Source: Acidobacteriota bacterium (lineage in GTDB: Bacteria; Acidobacteriota; Terriglobia; Terriglobales; Acidobacteriaceae). From it: a stretch of DNA of 18,596 nt. The number at the start of each line of letters is the position of its first letter. The first letter of the stretch is position 1. The notes beneath the pieces are model-generated. The model did not search any database. It had not been told where the DNA came from and saw only the letters and a list, made by a program, of their open reading frames with translations. The translations under genes and the position numbers were made by a program. Where the stretch lies: assembly GCA_021780095.1 (NCBI GenBank), contig JAJXZK010000200.1, forward strand, positions 1 to 18,596. The letters run 5' to 3'. Shown here in pieces: positions 7,001 through 16,307 of the stretch.

Positions 7001-8114
7001 AAATAAAGGCGACTGGCGTCAGTGACACACCAGCATCCGAGTCGCCCTCTTTCTCCCGGTCCGCCAGCATATCTTCATAGCGGAACTGCGCATGGTCGAA
7101 GCAGTCCGTCACCATGTCGCGAACTTCGTGCAGCAGATCGCTGAACCGCATCTCCGCATCCACGCGGAAGCGGAGCGGCAAATAATTCACGAACGTTCCG
7201 ACAACGCTCTCCAGTTCTGACTGATCGCGCCCGCTGATGGGAGTTTCCAGCGCCACATCGGATTTCGTTTGATGGGTCCTTAGCAGAAGCCCAATTCCAG
7301 CCAGCACGGCGTGGAAAAATGTCGAATGGTGCCGCTGCGCTACGGTTACAATTGCGTCTGTCAGCGCACGCGGTAGCAGCAGCGATTGAATCGTGGAAGC
7401 TTCCGTTGTCCCCGCGGCCGCGCGCCATGCATCCGGCAGCGGAGCGACATCAAGGCCCTGCAATTGATGCTTCCAGTACGCTCTGTGGGTTTCGTATTCA
7501 GGCGTTTTGCGCTGCGCATCCAGCCATACCGCATAGTCCCCGTAGTCCAGCGCGGTGCTCGCTGCAGGCTCTTTGCCCTGCAGCAAATCGCCGTAGCACG
7601 CCATCAGGTCGTCCACCAGCAGCCCTACGGACCAACCGTCGCAGACGCTGTGGTGTGCATTCCATACCAGCATGTGTTCCGTGTCGCTTAACTGCAGCAC
7701 GCCGACTCGAAATAATGGAGATGTGCTCAGCGGCAGAATTTCGCGTGCGTGTTCCTGCGAAACACGTGCAACTTCCTCTGCCTGGGTAGCGGCGTCAAGC
7801 GACCGCAAATCGCACCACTGTAACGGTAGCGTTTCGTGTGCGGTAATGCGCTCAATTACAGCCCCCTCGTACACTTGAAAGGATGTTCGCAGCGCCTCAT
7901 GACGCGTTGCCAGCAGGTGTAGGGCGCGCTCAAACTTCTCTCGGTCCAGCGCGCCGGACAGCCGGAAGCGGACGGCAACGTTCCAAGCCGGATCGGGAGC
8001 CGCCTCATTCAGTTTCCACAATCGCACCTGGGTTGGAGTGGCAGGCATCGCATAGATGGCGCCCTCTGTCGTTTCGTCGTTCGCGGATTTCGTGAAACTA
8101 ACCAAGGTTGACAC
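4008..8114 (-). CDS. NRPS terminal protein C-C-PCP-TE without an adenylation domain
   Basis: About 1368 residues, numbered from GTG 8114. The order is condensation domain 1 (about 23-450, HHSVCDG with H154/H155 and D159), condensation domain 2 (about 489-915, SHGIVDG with catalytic H625 and D629), peptidyl carrier (about 980-1045, MGGHSLL, S1008) and thioesterase (about 1080-1335). No adenylation core motif is present, so the carrier must be loaded in trans or used only as a relay. The thioesterase nucleophile motif reads AGWCVSA, placing Cys1147 (codon 4674-4676) where most type I thioesterases have Ser; D1174 (MIIDAW) and H1313 (GDHHGIF) complete the triad. Condensation domain 2 has Ser in place of the first His of HHxxxDG but keeps the catalytic second His. 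An upstream GTG at 8165, 21 bp after the previous gene, would add 17 residues but lacks a ribosome-binding site. GTG 8114 has AGGA 8 nt before it. The protein would accept the peptide from the megasynthase and release it. Confidence 0.92.
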   Translation of the reverse strand: MSTLVSFTKSANDETTEGAIYAMPATPTQVRLWKLNEAAPDPAWNVAVRFRLSGALDREKFERALHLLATRHEALRTSFQVYEGAVIERITAHETLPLQWCDLRSLDAATQAEEVARVSQEHAREILPLSTSPLFRVGVLQLSDTEHMLVWNAHHSVCDGWSVGLLVDDLMACYGDLLQGKEPAASTALDYGDYAVWLDAQRKTPEYETHRAYWKHQLQGLDVAPLPDAWRAAAGTTEASTIQSLLLPRALTDAIVTVAQRHHSTFFHAVLAGIGLLLRTHQTKSDVALETPISGRDQSELESVVGTFVNYLPLRFRVDAEMRFSDLLHEVRDMVTDCFDHAQFRYEDMLADREKEGDSDAGVSLTPVAFICQQDFVRPSTAGGLALTAVPSLSPGALRPLTVFMVERADGWRLSCEVDSHVVSQQAGLRLLEDFQRLLRVIVTGAEESTGEIVARAGLTPITAPVAENVVTGFDGALESPGGVVKVPGTEFQRRFWRLDSLNPGGVAFHVRIRLQVKGPLQVDALARAVASVARRNEILRTTLEEENDQVWQVIHRELPIDFRLLVSEMQGPDALRSDAQRLADHAIIDREGREGFSLVNGPLFRVCVLRLESHRHWLAITLSHGIVDGWSTGIFLEQLQQAYEQEIGSGKANNNSVAQFSGYAETERKLLTSPEKNRRLAWWQKYLSGVWTPLELPQDIDTSEPGAADARAGLVTTVLDAATVESAKRFARECQATTFAVFGGLFQALLSRYSGQSDILFLTPHANRTENTETIMGPLADPICLTGHIGAETTFRELVTRFGEESMDAMERTLPLNLLTPLVDLRVGQRYHPLNQITFFYQRAFVHDMRWQDLEIDSLPDVPAVTGSEWQLGVVERTNGVFLEFLYDATLYSEATIQIVHRHFARFLNEAVMTPDLPLSQLKLMTAEEAETYSTSASVLPVIKQLLPRRQPVALPVSVESEREKLVGGTIASGSQSERDMMRIWRQVLKIEELDVDSNFFDMGGHSLLLARLQIILKREFNVQLTAAEVFRNPTIGTLSAWLEQAKLEATEITRQGGRRRAEHNAHIVAIQTMGSGRPIFVISQSMIFRTLAAELGTEQPVFSIQTLEQDNAAMATANYEQLIDFYVRLIRETQPSGPYRLAGWCVSAWIAYGVARRLEQMGQQIDLVMIIDAWAPIYWNSQSPIRRVVMLAIYHLQRFRWAGGRQRNIGEARAGSFLQRSLQALTVAVGKFGGRLQRWATPEEFRNTDEEQLTLHLQETARLVAASGPLQGKALLFRSEEEPKGPMLASDMGWSELFEKQVDVEVLPGDHHGIFNLPGARIMALRARAALGVGAGSLTDDGVAVAATGTSENAPCSSSSGPGVVD

Positions 8115-8122
8115 GATCTTTG

Positions 8123-8126
8123 TCCT
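8123..8126 (-). promoter_or_regulatory. Ribosome-binding site deciding the C-C-PCP-TE start
   Basis: On the minus strand AGGA lies 8 nt upstream of GTG 8112-8114. The alternative GTG at 8163-8165 has no purine-rich element in the preceding 20 nt, so the internal start is preferred. The condensation domain begins well after either start. Confidence 0.45.
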
Positions 8127-8186
8127 ATTCCGTATCCATAGCGCCAGACGACGTGTGCAGCTCACCGTTACAGCGTGATTGAAGGT

Positions 8187-11100
8187 CTACATACGAACCC
8201 GGTAATTCTCCCGTGAAATGCGTTGTAACGGAACTGTGGGAACCGCTACGCTAAATGCGCTGTTGTCCGCCGCATCCACGGCCGCCGCTACCGCTTCCAC
8301 CGTATGTAGTTGCATCAATTGCTTCGCGCTCACAGCAAACCCTCGATGGTGAGCACGCGACGCCATTTGAAACATGCGCAACGAATCGGCGCCCAGATCC
8401 AACAAACTGGCGCGAATACTGATGCGCGGGCAATCTAAAACGTCTGAAAAAATCTCTGCCAATATGATTTCCGTCCGCGTCTTCGGTTCAACGAACTCGT
8501 CCGCTTCCACCTCCGCTCCCGTACGGGGCTCCGGTAATGCCTTGCGGTCGATTTTGCCATTCGGGGTCAGCGGCAAACTTGGCAACGACTTCATCACCGT
8601 CGGAACCATGTAGGTCGGCAGTTGACTACTGAGTGCCCGCTTCAATTCTGCGGGCGTTGAACTTTCTCCACCCGTGTAATACCCGACCAGGATGGCCTCG
8701 CCGCTCGCATCCGACCGCAGCATCGCGGCTGCATCACGAACACCCGGCAGCGCCCGGATGGCTGTCTCCACATCGCCCAACTCAATCCGGAATCCCCGCA
8801 GCTTGATCTGGTGATCCAGTCGGCGCAGGAATTCAATTCGCCCATCCGGCAGTTGTCGCACTTCGTCGCCGGTGCGATACATCCGCTCTTCTGGAACAAA
8901 CGGATCTGCAAGAAACTTCTCCGCCGTCAATTCCGGCCGTTGGAAATATCCTCGCGCAACGCCATCGCCTGCAATGAACAGCTCTCCTGAAACCCCCGGG
9001 GGCACCAACTGAAACTGCGTGTCCAGCACATAAAAACGCGTGTTCGCGATGGGAGGACCAATGGTGATCCGTCCCGCGCCCTGTTTCACTTCGGTGATGG
9101 AAGACCAGACCGTGGTCTCCGTCGGCCCATACATATTCCACAACCGGGCGCCGCTTTCCAGCAGTTGCTCTCCCATCGCTGCCGTCCACGCCTCGCCGCC
9201 ACACAGCATTTTGAAGCCGGGGGCTGCTTGAAATCCCTGCTCCAGCAGCATCCGCCATGTCACCGGAGTGGCCTGCAACACGGTCGCCCGCGTCGCTTGC
9301 ACCAATTCTTTCAATTGGGCGCCGTCGGCCACATCGTCGCGGTGAGCGATGACCACCGTGCCTCCCGACACTAACGGCAGCAGCATTTCCAGCACCGCAA
9401 TATCGAACGACAATGTAGTCACCGCCAGCAATCGGTCTTGCCGCTTCATCTCCAGCCGCTGCGCCGTATCCGTCAACAGGTTCACCACGTTGCCGTGACT
9501 TACTTCCACGCCTTTTGGCCGCCCCGTCGATCCGGAGGTAAAAATGACATACGCTCGATCATCGCTGTGGATTGCAGGCAGCGCCACCGTGGGTTCTCTT
9601 TCCAGTCCTACATTTTCGTCATCTAACGCGATCACTTTTGCATTGGATTCGGGCAACGTTTCAAGATGCCTGCTTAATGTAACCATCACAGGCACATTTG
9701 TCTCCTCCATAATTTGCGTGATTCGAGCCGGCGGAAACATCGGATCCAACGGCACATACGCCGCGCCCGCCTTCATCACGCCCAGCATCGCAACCAGCAT
9801 CTCCAGCGACCGATCCAGGTAGATCGCCACCAGGGAGCCCGGTCCCGCTCCGTTGCGGATCAACCACGACGCCAGCCCGTCACTCTGCTTCGTCAGTTGC
9901 GCCCGCGTCAACTCCATGCCGTAGAAATCGGCGGCAGGCTGAGCCGGCATTGCGGCAAACGCTTTCGCAATTAAGGCCGGGACATTCTCCGCTTCCGTCG
10001 GTTCCGTAGCGGGTGGGTTGCACCCCTCCAGCAGGAACGTCCTTAGAGACGGCTCTAGAATGTCTAGCGTCGCGACACTCTGTTCAGGATTGGCAATGAT
10101 GGCTTCGAGCAGTCTGCGATAACTTTGCATCCAGCGAGCGATGGTCGCCTCGTTATAGGGACCGGTACGGTAATCGCACTCGAGTCGCAAACTGTCGCCG
10201 GTATCGACGATGTTCAGAAAAATATCAAAGTTGACGGCGCGCTTTCGGTTCGCCTGAACCTCGCTCTTCAACCCCGCGAATGCCGCGCCCCGCCCAACCC
10301 GCTCCAGGTTGAATTGGATCTCGCTCAGTGGAAGCCGTCCCGGTTCCCGCCGCGGCGTAAGCGCCCGCACCATGCTGCCATATGTGGCATGCTGATGCTC
10401 GTACGCATCCAACACGACAGGCTTCAGCGTGCGCAGATAATCCAGCGCCTTCATTTCAGGAGTCAAAGTTGCCCGAATCGGCAACAGGTGCACGCAGTGT
10501 CCGACAAGAACTTCATTTTCCATCTGCGATTGCGCCGCTGCGGGAATCATGGTGACCGGATCGGCGTTGCCGCTGAGCCTCCACAGCAGAATCTGCCAGG
10601 CCGCCAGCAATGTCGTAAATAACGTGCATCCTGCCTGCGCGCCTGCCTTGCGAAGCGTCATCACAAATTCTTTTGGAAATTCCGTCACATATGTGGAGCC
10701 TGCGAAACTGCGCTCCGCCGGACGATTGCGATCGCTCGGCAGCGTCAGAACTTCCGGCTCAGGCGTCAGTTGCTTCTTCCAATAATCGAGATCCCTGAGT
10801 TCCTGCTCGCGCCAGTCCGCCTGCTGAATCTCTTGCGCATATCGAGTGAAGGATTTCACCGGCGGCAATGCTGCGGGGCTCTTCTGCAGCGCAGCCGAAT
10901 ACAGCTCGCCAAGTTCGTTCACGATCACATTCACTGTCCATCCATCGCAAACCAGATGGTGCCCGGTAATCAGCAGCAGATGCTTGTCTTGCGCCAGCCT
11001 GACGCAGTGGGCGCGTAGCAGCGGTCCCTGCACCAGTTCAAACGCCTGTCGGCCTTCCGCCCCGACCATGGCATCCAGTAAGCTCGTCTGATCCGGGGCC

Positions 11101-14100
11101 GGATGGCTCGAAAGATCGACTTCCTGGATTAGGATTTCACGATGCGGATGCACGCGCATTTTGTCTTTCGCAGGGACCAATGACATGCGCAACGCATCAT
11201 GACGTGCCACCAAATCCTGCCATGCTACCTGGAGTGCGTCTCGGTCGAGAACTCCATCCAGGCTTACCCGGAAGGACTCGTTAAACGCGCAACTGGCTTC
11301 ATCGGACACCTGGGCCGCCAGCATGATTTCCAGCTGCGGCTCGGTCAATGGCACTTCTGTAACCGTCTCACCTACATTTAACTTGTCGTGGCCCGTGGTA
11401 TCTTCCTTCGGGTCCTGTGGCATCAGCCCGCAACGTTGCAACTCAGCCAGGCTCACGTCAAACGCATGCACAATATGCTCCACATCGACGTCGGAATGCG
11501 CGGTAGTTAGGTATAGCGGAAATCCTTCCAGAATGAAGACACCCTTTTCTCGCAGTAAATAGAAGAGGAGGCCGCCAAACCGCACTTCCAGCGGAATTCC
11601 AAAAAACATGACGCTGCCGCAGGCATCCAGATGTAGCGGGGCGCCGCGTCTTGCGAACACGTCGTTCACCTGCTTCACAAACCGCGCCGAGCGCTGATTC
11701 AGAGTGTCGTAAAGCGTGACCCTGACATCCCGAATATGCTCCAACGTGGCGCACAATGCCGCCATGGTCAACGGGTGGCGAACGAATGTACCCGCAAAGA
11801 ACGTCACTCCGGCTTGCGGGATGGAAGCGTCGCCAAACTGCCACGTACCTCCGTCCAACGCGTCCATAAACGCGGACTTTCCTGCCAGAATCCCGATCGG
11901 CATGCCACCCCCAATCACCTTTCCGTAGGTCACCAGGTCAGCATCGATGCCGTAATATCCTTGGGCTCCCCGTGGATGAATCCGGAATCCATTCACCACT
12001 TCATCGAAGATGAATGCGGTCCCGGACTGGCGCGTAATTTCTCTGACACGATGCAGAAATTGCTTTGGTTGAAGATTGGGGTGCCGGCTCTGTACCGGCT
12101 CAATTAAAACTGCCGCCAGCTCGTCGGCATGCTGCTCAACGTATTGCAGCGCTTCGTCCGTTCCGTAGTCGAGTACGGTTACATTCCCCAGATTGGCGCG
12201 CGGAATTCCAGGCGCCGCGGGCTGCGACAGAATCTCCCCTTTCCGCTTTAGCTGCTTGACCAGAACTTCGTCGAATTGCCCGTGATAGTCTCCCGCGAAA
12301 AAGACCACCCGATCCCTGCCTGTAACGGTGCGCGCAATGCGCATTGCCGCCATCACCGCTTCGGAACCAGTGTTGCAGAACGTCACTCGATCCGTACCCG
12401 TCAGCTCAGTTAACAGGTCCGCTGCCTTGCCCGCCAGGGGTGTTTGCGGCCCAATCGCGAAGCCCTCATTCATTTGCTGCTGTAGCGCACTCAGAACAAA
12501 CTCGGGCGAATGGCCAAACATGGTCGGCCCAAATCCATTCACCAGGTCGATGTATTCATTTCCGTCGATATCCCACAGCTTCGATCCCTTGCTGCGCGAG
12601 GAAACAAGGCTGTAGACCATCTCCTTCCATTCCGGTCGAAATCCACTGACTACGCGAGGATCCGCGAGCGTCTGGCGATGTTGTTGCGTAAAGGCCTTCG
12701 ACTGCGCGGTTTTCTTGCAATAACGTGAGCTCAGGTCCGCAATGAATCGCTCCTGTTCCGGCGTCAAGGTGTGATGTCCAGCCGCGCCAACCTGTTTCTG
12801 CAACAGAGAGTGATCGTCACGAGACCTGGAATCAGGAACTATTTTCATTGCAGTTACAGCCGGCTGCGCGACTGTAACTGTCTTCTGCTGTACGGGATGT
12901 GATTGTGTAGCGGCTTGCGCTACCGTTCCCACGCTTGCAGGTGTGCTTCCTAGAATTTGTAACTGTGATTGAATCAATTGCGTAACAGTCTGCAGCTGCT
13001 GCTGCATCAGCGTCGTAATGTTTCCATCCAATGCAATCTCTGCCTGCACCGGCGCTCCTTTGGCCTGGATTTGGCCTATTGTCAGAGCCACATTCGGCGC
13101 AGTCGCCGTCGCTGTCGCTCCTGTGATTTCCGCTCTTCGCTCATCTTGCACTGCCACAGCTCGCGCGGCATCCTGAGGCAGTTGCTGGTCAAGGTAGGCT
13201 GCAATCTGTCGAATCGAACCCAGCGTGTCCAGCATCTGACGAAACGCGATCTTCACCCCATATTTGTTTTGAAGTTTCTGCGCGGCCTGAGTTAGAAACA
13301 GCGAATCGAATCCCAGTTCCAGAAAGCTAGCTTCGTGCTGATCAGCGGCCAGATCCAGGCCCGATAGATCGGCCAGCAACTCAGCCACCTCCTGACTGAG
13401 CCTGGCGCTTCGTTCTTCTTGCAGTGTGGTTGTCGGGCTGTCCGTCTTTGTACTGGCGGTGGGTGTCACTTGTTTCTCCAAGGGCTTCAAAGTCGCTGCT
13501 GTACCGCTCCCGGTCATCGGCGAGTTGTTTTGTTCCAATAGTGAGCGTGGCGTATCTTCCGCTTCCAGGACGTCGGGCGCATCCGCCGCGGGTGCAGTCC
13601 TGCGAGCTTCCACCCAATACCGTTTGCGCTCAAACGGGTACGTCGGCAACGAAACTCGGTGACGGGGTTCATTCGCGTAATATGCGGTCCAGTTGAGTGC
13701 AACCCCGTGCGACCACAAAGCCCCGGCTGAAGCTGTAATTTCATCCCAGGAAGATTTTCCGGCCGTGCCAGCGCACGACCCGCAGGCAGGGATTGAACCA
13801 CATGTCGCAATCTTGCTTCCACGCGGAAACTGCTGCCGCACCAGCGCGTTCAATGTGTCTCCGCCGCCGGTTTCCAGAAAAATCTCATACCCCTCCTGGA
13901 TGACCATGCTGGCGGCGGCGCTGAAATTCACTGTCGCGCGACTATGCTGCGCCCAGTACTCTGGCGACATCGCCTCCGCGGCCGTCAGCATGCTTCCTGT
14001 CACGGTCGACATGATTGGCACGTTCGGTTCTTGCAAACGAATCGATGCCAGCAGAGTTCGCAGCCGTTCTACCACCGGCTCGACCATCGCCGAGTGAAAG

Positions 14101-16307
14101 GCGTGCGATGTATGCAGTCTGCGGCTTGCAATGTTTTCCCGCTCAAGCGATTTCGCCAGCCGTTCAATCTCCGCGGTGGGCCCGGATGCAACTGTTATCG
14201 ACGGCGAATTGACTGCCGCGATCGAAACATTCTCCGGCAACATCATTTGTAACTGTTGCGGTTGCATACGCACGGCCAACATGCTGCCGCCCGGCATTTC
14301 CTGCATCCATTCGCCGCGCCGTGCCACAAACAGCAGCGCGTCGCTCAACGAGAAGATTCCCGCCGCGCAGGCCGCCACGAGTTCTCCAACGCTATGGCCC
14401 ACTAGGCAAGCCGGCATAACGCCCCATTGCATCCACAACTTCGCCAATGCATAGCTGGTGACGAACAGCGCCGGCTGCGCAAACTTTGTTTGTTCCAGCG
14501 TCCGTGCCGCATTTTCCCATGCTTCGCTGTCCTTGGCATCGCCGACGGCAGGAAACATCACTGGCATTAGATCGAGCCCGGTCAGCGATCGCAGCTGCCG
14601 GCAGCATTCATCCACGATTTCCCGATAGAAAGGTTCGGAATGATACAAATCCTCTGTCATCCCCGGAAACTGCGTTCCCTGCCCCGGAAACAACATCGCC
14701 ACGCGAGGCGACTCCGTCGAAATCGTCGCGCGTGACCGGATCGCTTCCGTCTTGCGAAGCTGCGCAATGGCATCCTCGCGAGTGCCAGATACGATCGCTA
14801 CGCGATGCGAAAAAGGCCGCCGGCCCTCCGCCAATGTATAGGCCACATCGGGCAGCGAAACGTCCTCCGCGTCGGCGCGTTCCAGATGATTCGCCAGACG
14901 GGCACATTGCGCCACCAATGCTGTTTCGGTACGCGCAGACAAGCAGAACACCTGCTTAGGACGCTGTGACAATTTCGCGGCGGACGTTGGAGCTTCTTCC
15001 AACACCAAGTGAACATTGGTGCCGCCAAATCCAAAAGCACTCACCCCAGCCCGTCGAATTGCTCGTCCCCGTGGCCATGGCGTCGTTTGGCTGGCAACGA
15101 TGAACGGGATATTCGGCAGGTCCAGACGCGGGTTCGGTTCACTGTAGTGCAATGTTCCAGGAATTTTTTCGCGATCGAGCGAAATCGCCGCCTTCACCAG
15201 GCCGGTCACGCCCGCAGCGACATCCAGATGTCCAATATTTCCCTTCACAGAACTCAGAAGACACGGAGCTGTTCGTGGCGCACCCGCTCCAAAGACCTCC
15301 GCCAGCGCACACACTTCAATGGGATCGCCCAGCGGAGTGCCGGTGCCGTGGCATTCAACGTAGTCCACCGAAGCCGGGTCGACGCCCGCCACCGCGTATG
15401 CCATCGAAATTGCGTCTGCCTGGCCTTTTTGGCTGGGAGCCGCGTAGCCAAATTTGTCCGAGCCATCGTTGTTGATGCCAGCCCCAAGCAACAGCGCATA
15501 AATATGGTCGCCGTCTGCAATCGCCTCTTCGGCGCGCTTCAACAGAACCATTCCAGCGCCAGCCCCAAACACCGTTCCCGTAGCCGCAGCATCAAACGGC
15601 CGGCAGTGTCCATCCGCGGAAACCATGCCGCCTTCCTGGTAAAAATATCCCCGATGCTGCGGAAATGAAATCGAAACTCCACCGGCCAGCGCCAGGTCCG
15701 ACTGATAATTCGTCAGGCTTTGCCACGCCTGCGCCACCGCCAGTAACGACGTGGAACACGCTGACTGCACCGTCATCGCCGGTCCGCGCAAATTCAGTTT
15801 GTAGCTGATGCGAGTCGCCAAAAAGTCATGCCCGTTCCCAACCAGCGCCGGAAACGATCCCACCTGGTACGACCGCGTGAACTCTTCCCGAAATCCCGGG
15901 TCAGACGCCAGATGCAACAGCAGATACGTATTGATGCTCGATCCGGCAAACACACCAACGTTGCCCGCGACTCGTGCCGGGTCATAACCGGCATCTTCCA
16001 GCGCTTCCCACGCGCACTCCATTAGCACACGCTGCTGCGGATCCGCCACCTCCGCTTCCCGCGGCAAGATCCGAAAGAACTCTGCATCGAACAGGTCCAC
16101 GTTCTCGAGCACCGCTCGCGCGGCAACATATTTTCCCTTTGCACGCTGGGCTTCGGTTAACCCGTCTTCCAACTCCTCCGTTGCAATCGGCCGGACTGAC
16201 TCACGGCCTTCGCACAGATTCTGCCAGAACTGCTCCACATTCTCCGCGCCCGGAAAGCGCCCGGCCACTCCGATGATGGCTACCGCATTTTGCCAGCGAT
16301 CGCTCAT
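8187..16307 (-). CDS. Hybrid PKS-NRPS megasynthase KS-AT-ACP-AMT-C-A-PCP
   Basis: 2706 residues. KS (about 8-435) has the C184-H320-H360 triad (QSACST, ECHGTGT, NIGH). AT (about 535-835) has GQGTQ, GHSVGE (S639) and HAFHS (735-739), the malonyl-type signature. ACP (about 965-1040) has S1002 in LGFDSLF. A Gln/Thr-rich linker (1045-1175) contains a predicted amphipathic helix (about 1097-1120). A class III, glutamate-1-semialdehyde-type aminotransferase (about 1180-1635) has GSEA (1314-1317), FDEVVNGFR with D1435, and PLP lysine K1463. The condensation domain (about 1650-2090) has HHLVCDG at 1783. The adenylation domain (about 2105-2595) has TSGSTGRPKG, NMYGPTETT, YRTGD and K2585 in NGKIDRKA; its pocket residues read DILQLGMVWK, near the classical glycine code. 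The PCP (about 2607-2680) carries S2642. No ketoreductase, dehydratase or methyltransferase is present, so the beta-keto group would be transaminated. The same order occurs in mycosubtilin/iturin-type and McyE-type proteins. ATG 16307 overlaps the upstream stop (ATGA), with GGTGGAG before it. Confidence 0.95.
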   Translation of the reverse strand: MSDRWQNAVAIIGVAGRFPGAENVEQFWQNLCEGRESVRPIATEELEDGLTEAQRAKGKYVAARAVLENVDLFDAEFFRILPREAEVADPQQRVLMECAWEALEDAGYDPARVAGNVGVFAGSSINTYLLLHLASDPGFREEFTRSYQVGSFPALVGNGHDFLATRISYKLNLRGPAMTVQSACSTSLLAVAQAWQSLTNYQSDLALAGGVSISFPQHRGYFYQEGGMVSADGHCRPFDAAATGTVFGAGAGMVLLKRAEEAIADGDHIYALLLGAGINNDGSDKFGYAAPSQKGQADAISMAYAVAGVDPASVDYVECHGTGTPLGDPIEVCALAEVFGAGAPRTAPCLLSSVKGNIGHLDVAAGVTGLVKAAISLDREKIPGTLHYSEPNPRLDLPNIPFIVASQTTPWPRGRAIRRAGVSAFGFGGTNVHLVLEEAPTSAAKLSQRPKQVFCLSARTETALVAQCARLANHLERADAEDVSLPDVAYTLAEGRRPFSHRVAIVSGTREDAIAQLRKTEAIRSRATISTESPRVAMLFPGQGTQFPGMTEDLYHSEPFYREIVDECCRQLRSLTGLDLMPVMFPAVGDAKDSEAWENAARTLEQTKFAQPALFVTSYALAKLWMQWGVMPACLVGHSVGELVAACAAGIFSLSDALLFVARRGEWMQEMPGGSMLAVRMQPQQLQMMLPENVSIAAVNSPSITVASGPTAEIERLAKSLERENIASRRLHTSHAFHSAMVEPVVERLRTLLASIRLQEPNVPIMSTVTGSMLTAAEAMSPEYWAQHSRATVNFSAAASMVIQEGYEIFLETGGGDTLNALVRQQFPRGSKIATCGSIPACGSCAGTAGKSSWDEITASAGALWSHGVALNWTAYYANEPRHRVSLPTYPFERKRYWVEARRTAPAADAPDVLEAEDTPRSLLEQNNSPMTGSGTAATLKPLEKQVTPTASTKTDSPTTTLQEERSARLSQEVAELLADLSGLDLAADQHEASFLELGFDSLFLTQAAQKLQNKYGVKIAFRQMLDTLGSIRQIAAYLDQQLPQDAARAVAVQDERRAEITGATATATAPNVALTIGQIQAKGAPVQAEIALDGNITTLMQQQLQTVTQLIQSQLQILGSTPASVGTVAQAATQSHPVQQKTVTVAQPAVTAMKIVPDSRSRDDHSLLQKQVGAAGHHTLTPEQERFIADLSSRYCKKTAQSKAFTQQHRQTLADPRVVSGFRPEWKEMVYSLVSSRSKGSKLWDIDGNEYIDLVNGFGPTMFGHSPEFVLSALQQQMNEGFAIGPQTPLAGKAADLLTELTGTDRVTFCNTGSEAVMAAMRIARTVTGRDRVVFFAGDYHGQFDEVLVKQLKRKGEILSQPAAPGIPRANLGNVTVLDYGTDEALQYVEQHADELAAVLIEPVQSRHPNLQPKQFLHRVREITRQSGTAFIFDEVVNGFRIHPRGAQGYYGIDADLVTYGKVIGGGMPIGILAGKSAFMDALDGGTWQFGDASIPQAGVTFFAGTFVRHPLTMAALCATLEHIRDVRVTLYDTLNQRSARFVKQVNDVFARRGAPLHLDACGSVMFFGIPLEVRFGGLLFYLLREKGVFILEGFPLYLTTAHSDVDVEHIVHAFDVSLAELQRCGLMPQDPKEDTTGHDKLNVGETVTEVPLTEPQLEIMLAAQVSDEASCAFNESFRVSLDGVLDRDALQVAWQDLVARHDALRMSLVPAKDKMRVHPHREILIQEVDLSSHPAPDQTSLLDAMVGAEGRQAFELVQGPLLRAHCVRLAQDKHLLLITGHHLVCDGWTVNVIVNELGELYSAALQKSPAALPPVKSFTRYAQEIQQADWREQELRDLDYWKKQLTPEPEVLTLPSDRNRPAERSFAGSTYVTEFPKEFVMTLRKAGAQAGCTLFTTLLAAWQILLWRLSGNADPVTMIPAAAQSQMENEVLVGHCVHLLPIRATLTPEMKALDYLRTLKPVVLDAYEHQHATYGSMVRALTPRREPGRLPLSEIQFNLERVGRGAAFAGLKSEVQANRKRAVNFDIFLNIVDTGDSLRLECDYRTGPYNEATIARWMQSYRRLLEAIIANPEQSVATLDILEPSLRTFLLEGCNPPATEPTEAENVPALIAKAFAAMPAQPAADFYGMELTRAQLTKQSDGLASWLIRNGAGPGSLVAIYLDRSLEMLVAMLGVMKAGAAYVPLDPMFPPARITQIMEETNVPVMVTLSRHLETLPESNAKVIALDDENVGLEREPTVALPAIHSDDRAYVIFTSGSTGRPKGVEVSHGNVVNLLTDTAQRLEMKRQDRLLAVTTLSFDIAVLEMLLPLVSGGTVVIAHRDDVADGAQLKELVQATRATVLQATPVTWRMLLEQGFQAAPGFKMLCGGEAWTAAMGEQLLESGARLWNMYGPTETTVWSSITEVKQGAGRITIGPPIANTRFYVLDTQFQLVPPGVSGELFIAGDGVARGYFQRPELTAEKFLADPFVPEERMYRTGDEVRQLPDGRIEFLRRLDHQIKLRGFRIELGDVETAIRALPGVRDAAAMLRSDASGEAILVGYYTGGESSTPAELKRALSSQLPTYMVPTVMKSLPSLPLTPNGKIDRKALPEPRTGAEVEADEFVEPKTRTEIILAEIFSDVLDCPRISIRASLLDLGADSLRMFQMASRAHHRGFAVSAKQLMQLHTVEAVAAAVDAADNSAFSVAVPTVPLQRISRENYRVRM

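Noticed and set aside
13085..13130. Short imperfect hexanucleotide repeat (alternating Ala/Thr codons) in the megasynthase linker
   Set aside because: It is in-frame low-complexity coding sequence; the copies are few and imperfect, so it is not a separate repeat element.
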